Shown here: piece after piece, positions 61,437-64,000 of the stretch
Layout of the letters: each line of letters opens with the position of its first letter
How positions within the stretch are numbered: the first letter of the stretch is position 1
Assembly: GCF_032583975.1 (NCBI RefSeq)
Contig: NZ_JAWHTF010000004.1
Source: Gilvirhabdus luticola
GTDB taxonomy: Bacteria; Bacteroidota; Bacteroidia; Flavobacteriales; Flavobacteriaceae
Length of the DNA: 64,000 nucleotides
Direction: 5' to 3' (one strand)
Notes under the pieces: generated by a model
The model's input: the letters and a program-made list of their open reading frames with translations, nothing else
Database searches by the model: none
What the model was told of the DNA's origin: nothing
Program-made: the position numbers and the translations under genes

Positions 61437-61892
61437 TTAATTACAATCTGAACGTCTTCTAGTATCAATTAGGTAGATTATTTTCCACGTTTTTCCTTCT
61501 TTAAATAGTTGAAAAGAATTTACACCACAATGATGAAATTCTCCATTAAACCAGAATTCATAAGGTGTCCAGACACTTGCAAGATTACCATCAATTTGAA
61601 TGTTATAACTTAATAACTTCTCTTCCCATTTTTCGTTTCCTGGCCTATTAGCAATTGCATTAATCAATTTATTCGGTTCGTCTGTGATAAGAATGTCTTC
61701 GCCTTCTTTGTTTTTGTAAGCAGTTTGCATAAGTATTTTGTCGATTAAAACTGATTTCAAAAGAATGGTGTCTCCTTTGTGAAACCCTTGAAAAAAAGTA
61801 TCTACAACTAATTTAACTTTTGCTTCTTCACTTTCCTGTGAATAGGATGTTACAGAAATAAATACAATCAGAAAAGCTATAATACGTGTCAT
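61437..61892 (-). CDS. Secreted NTF2-like protein
   Basis: The product is 151 residues with a signal peptide (about 1-18, TSYSQ). The cone-like NTF2 fold is suggested by VKLVVDTFFQGFHKGDTILLKSVL, ASVWTPYEFWFNGEFHHCGVNSFQLFKEGKTWKIIYLIDTRR. The function is unknown; members are often small periplasmic ligand binders. It converges with sdaA. Confidence 0.75.
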   Translation of the reverse strand: MTRIIAFLIVFISVTSYSQESEEAKVKLVVDTFFQGFHKGDTILLKSVLIDKILMQTAYKNKEGEDILITDEPNKLINAIANRPGNEKWEEKLLSYNIQIDGNLASVWTPYEFWFNGEFHHCGVNSFQLFKEGKTWKIIYLIDTRRRSDCN

Positions 61893-61978
61893 ACTTAAAA
61901 AGTTTTAGCTAAAATATATGATATAAACACTTTACATGTCCTTATAAATAAAATTTTAACAATAACTACTTAATTTAC

Positions 61979-61986
61979 TACTTTTA
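61979..61986 (+). promoter_or_regulatory. Probable -7 element of panB
   Basis: TACTTTTA is one base from TAnnTTTG and lies 25 bases before the panB ATG. Confidence 0.45.
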
Positions 61987-62011
61987 CAAAGTATCAAACT
62001 TTTATTAAGAC

Positions 62012-62830
62012 ATGTCTGTAGCTAAAAAAGAATATAAAAGAATTACGGTTAAAACCTTGGTTGATATGAAAGCCAACGGCGAAAAAATCTCAATGCTTAC
62101 TGCTTATGATTACACGATGGCTAGAATAGTAGATGGAGCTGGTATTGATGTTATCCTTGTAGGTGATTCAGCCAGTAATGTGATGGCTGGTCATGAAACT
62201 ACTTTACCAATTACATTGGACCAGATGATATATCATGCATCTTCTGTAATACGGGCTATTGATCGTGCTTTAGTTGTAGTTGATATTCCATTTGGAAGTT
62301 ATCAAAGCGACCCAAAAGAAGCACTTCGTTCAGCCATTAGAATCATGAAAGAAAGTGGAGCACATGCGGTAAAAATGGAAGGTGGAAAAGAAATTAAAGA
62401 ATCCATTAAACGTATTTTAAATGCAGGGATTCCTGTCATGGGACATTTAGGCTTAACACCTCAATCCATATATAAGTTTGGTACCTATACAGTTAGAGCA
62501 AAAGAAAAAGAGGAAGCAGAACAACTTAAAGAAGATGCTTTAATGCTTGAACGTGCAGGCTGTTTCGCTATAGTATTAGAAAAAATTCCAGCCAAATTAG
62601 CTCAAGAGGTTGCTGAAAGTGTAAGTATTCCTATTATAGGTATTGGGGCAGGAAATGGTGTCGATGGTCAAGTATTGGTATTGCATGATATGCTGGGCAT
62701 GTCTCATGAATTCAACCCTCGTTTTTTAAGAAGATACATGAACTTATATGAAGAAATGAATAATGCCATATCTCAATATGTAAGTGACGTGAAAAATCGT
62801 AATTTTCCGAATGATAGTGAGCAATATTAA
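62012..62830 (+). CDS. panB: 3-Methyl-2-oxobutanoate hydroxymethyltransferase
   Basis: The enzyme uses methylene-tetrahydrofolate to make ketopantoate, the first step of pantothenate and CoA synthesis. The product is 272 residues of the PEP-mutase/KPHMT barrel. It shows ISMLTAYDYTMARIVDGAG, VGDSASNVMAGHETTLPITLDQM, the catalytic region VKMEGGKEI, GHLGLTPQS, and IGIGAGNGVDGQVLVLHDMLG. The substrate-binding residues are in the expected order. Confidence 0.96.
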   Translation: MSVAKKEYKRITVKTLVDMKANGEKISMLTAYDYTMARIVDGAGIDVILVGDSASNVMAGHETTLPITLDQMIYHASSVIRAIDRALVVVDIPFGSYQSDPKEALRSAIRIMKESGAHAVKMEGGKEIKESIKRILNAGIPVMGHLGLTPQSIYKFGTYTVRAKEKEEAEQLKEDALMLERAGCFAIVLEKIPAKLAQEVAESVSIPIIGIGAGNGVDGQVLVLHDMLGMSHEFNPRFLRRYMNLYEEMNNAISQYVSDVKNRNFPNDSEQY

Positions 62831-62831
62831 G

Positions 62832-62886
62832 TTAGATTATTAGACAAGTAGATTATTAGATTTGATAGATTTTTTAGATTATTAGA
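62832..62886. repeat. Three TTAGATTATTAGA-like repeats
   Basis: TTAGATTATTAGA occurs at 62832-62844 and 62874-62886, with TAGATTATTAGA at 62849-62860. They fill the gap between panB and the four-helix-bundle gene. Related inverted sequence (ATCTAAAAATCTAAC) follows the gene at 63243-63258. Confidence 0.75.
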
Positions 62887-62891
62887 ACATT

Positions 62892-63242
62892 ATGCATCGC
62901 TTTAAAGATTTAGAGATTTGGAAAAGAAGTAGATTATTTTGTTCTGATATTTATAAGATTACTTCAAAGTTTCCCGAATCAGAAAAATTTGGTTTAACTA
63001 ATCAATTGCGTAGGGCTTCTGTTTCTATTCCTTCAAATATTGCCGAAGGTTCTTCTAGAAAATCAGATAAGGATTTTTCTAGGTTTCTAGAAATTACTTT
63101 GGGCTCTGCATACGAGATAGAAACACAGCTATTAATTGCTCATGATTTAAAATTTATTTCAGAACATGAAATAAATCAACTATCTAATGAATTAGCTGAA
63201 ATTATAAAAATGACATCTAGATTTAAATCTACCTTAAAATAA
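62892..63242 (+). CDS. Four-helix-bundle protein (S23/IVP family)
   Basis: The product is 116 residues, a small up-down helical bundle. It begins with FKDLEIWKRSRLFCSDIYKIT and contains QLRRASVSIPSNIAEGSSRKSDKDFSRFLEI, the hallmark of the family first found in 23S rRNA intervening sequences. The function is unknown. The gene is flanked by short repeats, and lies between panB and an RluA gene that are often neighbours, which suggests insertion as a cassette. Confidence 0.88.
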   Translation: MHRFKDLEIWKRSRLFCSDIYKITSKFPESEKFGLTNQLRRASVSIPSNIAEGSSRKSDKDFSRFLEITLGSAYEIETQLLIAHDLKFISEHEINQLSNELAEIIKMTSRFKSTLK

Positions 63243-63257
63243 ATCTAAAAATCTAAC

Positions 63258-63953
63258 ATGTCTAAAATTCTCTCTAACAAATCTAACTTACAAATTCTAT
63301 ATGAGGATAATCATATCATTATAATAAACAAACGTAGTGGTGATATTGTGCAAGGAGATAAAACTGGTGATGCGCCTTTAAGTGATATTGTTAAAGCGTA
63401 CATTAAAGATAAATACAACAAACCAGGTAATGTCTATCTTGGTGTGGTTCATAGATTAGATAGACCTACAACTGGCATTGTCCTTTTTGCTAAAACCTCT
63501 AAAGCTTTAACACGTTTGAACAAAATGCTGGTTGATAAAAATATTAATAAAACTTACTGGGCAATAGTCAAGAATAAACCTGAAAAAGAAAAAAACACCT
63601 TAATTCATTGGCTTAAAAAGAATCCTAAAAACAACAAGTCTTCAGCATTTATAAAAGAAAAATCAGACGGTAAAAAAGCTATTCTTCATTATGAGTTAAC
63701 CAAAAAACTAGACAACTATTATTTGCTTGAGGTAAATTTAGAAACTGGTAGACATCATCAAATACGCTCACAATTGGCAAGCATAGGTTGTCCAATTAAA
63801 GGTGATTTAAAATATGGTTTTGATAGAAGTAATAAAGATGGAAGTATAAGTTTACATGCAAGACAAATTGATTTTATTCATCCTGTCTCAAAGGAAGAAA
63901 TAAATGTAACAGCACCTTTACCAAATGATCCTATTTGGAATGTCTGCAATTAA
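63258..63953 (+). CDS. RluA-family rRNA/tRNA pseudouridine synthase
   Basis: The product is 231 residues. It has the catalytic motif GVVHRLDRPTTGIVLFAKTSKA with the nucleophilic Asp in HRLD (about residue 72), and later LLEVNLETGRHHQIRSQLASIGCPIKGDLKYG and ISLHARQIDFIHP. No S4 domain is present, as in the short RluA/RluC-like members. It converts uridine to pseudouridine in rRNA or tRNA; the target site is not known. Confidence 0.92.
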   Translation: MSKILSNKSNLQILYEDNHIIIINKRSGDIVQGDKTGDAPLSDIVKAYIKDKYNKPGNVYLGVVHRLDRPTTGIVLFAKTSKALTRLNKMLVDKNINKTYWAIVKNKPEKEKNTLIHWLKKNPKNNKSSAFIKEKSDGKKAILHYELTKKLDNYYLLEVNLETGRHHQIRSQLASIGCPIKGDLKYGFDRSNKDGSISLHARQIDFIHPVSKEEINVTAPLPNDPIWNVCN

Positions 63954-64000
63954 AAATTCTTATTGTGTTAAGAGCTTAAATTCAATCAAATCATTTGTGA

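Noticed and set aside
62832..62886. CRISPR array
   Set aside because: The repeats are only 12-13 bases, AT-rich and irregularly spaced, with no uniform spacers and no cas genes nearby.

Overview
The window is a stretch of chromosome from a member of the Bacteroidota, almost certainly family Flavobacteriaceae. The evidence is low G+C by eye, start codons without clear Shine-Dalgarno sites, several exact or near matches to the Bacteroidota -7 promoter element TAnnTTTG, a type IX secretion sorting tail, TonB-receptor-like and SusE-like outer-membrane domains, and a complete menaquinone pathway. I cannot fix the genus from sequence alone. No rRNA, tRNA, CRISPR array, insertion sequence or prophage was seen.

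Layout. 1-2.8 kb: two tandem outer-membrane receptor genes, the first cut by the window edge and the second broken by one in-frame TAA. 3-6.1 kb: fumarase (fumC) and a secreted FG-GAP repeat protein. 6.2-10.7 kb: a Crp/Fnr-type regulator divergent from hutI, a coiled-coil membrane protein, hutG and an acetyltransferase. 10.7-19.7 kb: eight consecutive minus-strand genes, most without recognisable function, built around a coiled-coil protein, an AAA+ ATPase, a NudK-like Nudix hydrolase and several membrane proteins. This is the best candidate in the window for an undescribed system. 19.9-27 kb: a metallo-hydrolase lipoprotein, ettA, a redox-type operon (FMN reductase, MarR regulator, pirin) with a clear operator over its promoter, an acyl-CoA carboxylase subunit and a DoxX protein. 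27-45 kb: menaquinone synthesis. The likely MenI-type thioesterase, menF, menD, menB and menA form one minus-strand run with DUF2853 and CvfB-like genes among them; menC and menE lie further downstream. Two DUF3857/transglutaminase proteins and a fatty acid hydroxylase are interspersed. 44.8-56.6 kb: an accessory region with an esterase, an acetyltransferase, two beta-lactamase-fold serine hydrolases, a DUF6090-SusE fusion, a secreted oxidoreductase, a methyltransferase broken by an in-frame TAA, a kelch protein, a CIA30 protein and a triple-fasciclin lipoprotein. 56.8-64 kb: a nitronate monooxygenase, dnaK, sdaA, an NTF2-like protein, panB, a four-helix-bundle gene in a repeat-rich gap, and an RluA-type pseudouridine synthase.

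How the genes work together. The men genes supply menaquinone for respiration, and fumC belongs to the TCA cycle. HutI and HutG are the last two steps of histidine breakdown; hutH and hutU are not in the window. SdaA feeds serine into pyruvate. The pirin/MarR/FMN-reductase operon looks like an electrophile or redox response unit.

The most notable structural signals are: three twin-hairpin repeats filling three successive gaps of the unknown operon; two copies of another repeat lying in frame inside coding sequences and both encoding SSAVE; a perfect 18-bp palindrome over the -33 box of the FMN-reductase promoter; two equally spaced TGTCTAA-N16-TTAGACA pairs upstream of the fasciclin gene; and two genes each broken by one in-frame TAA.
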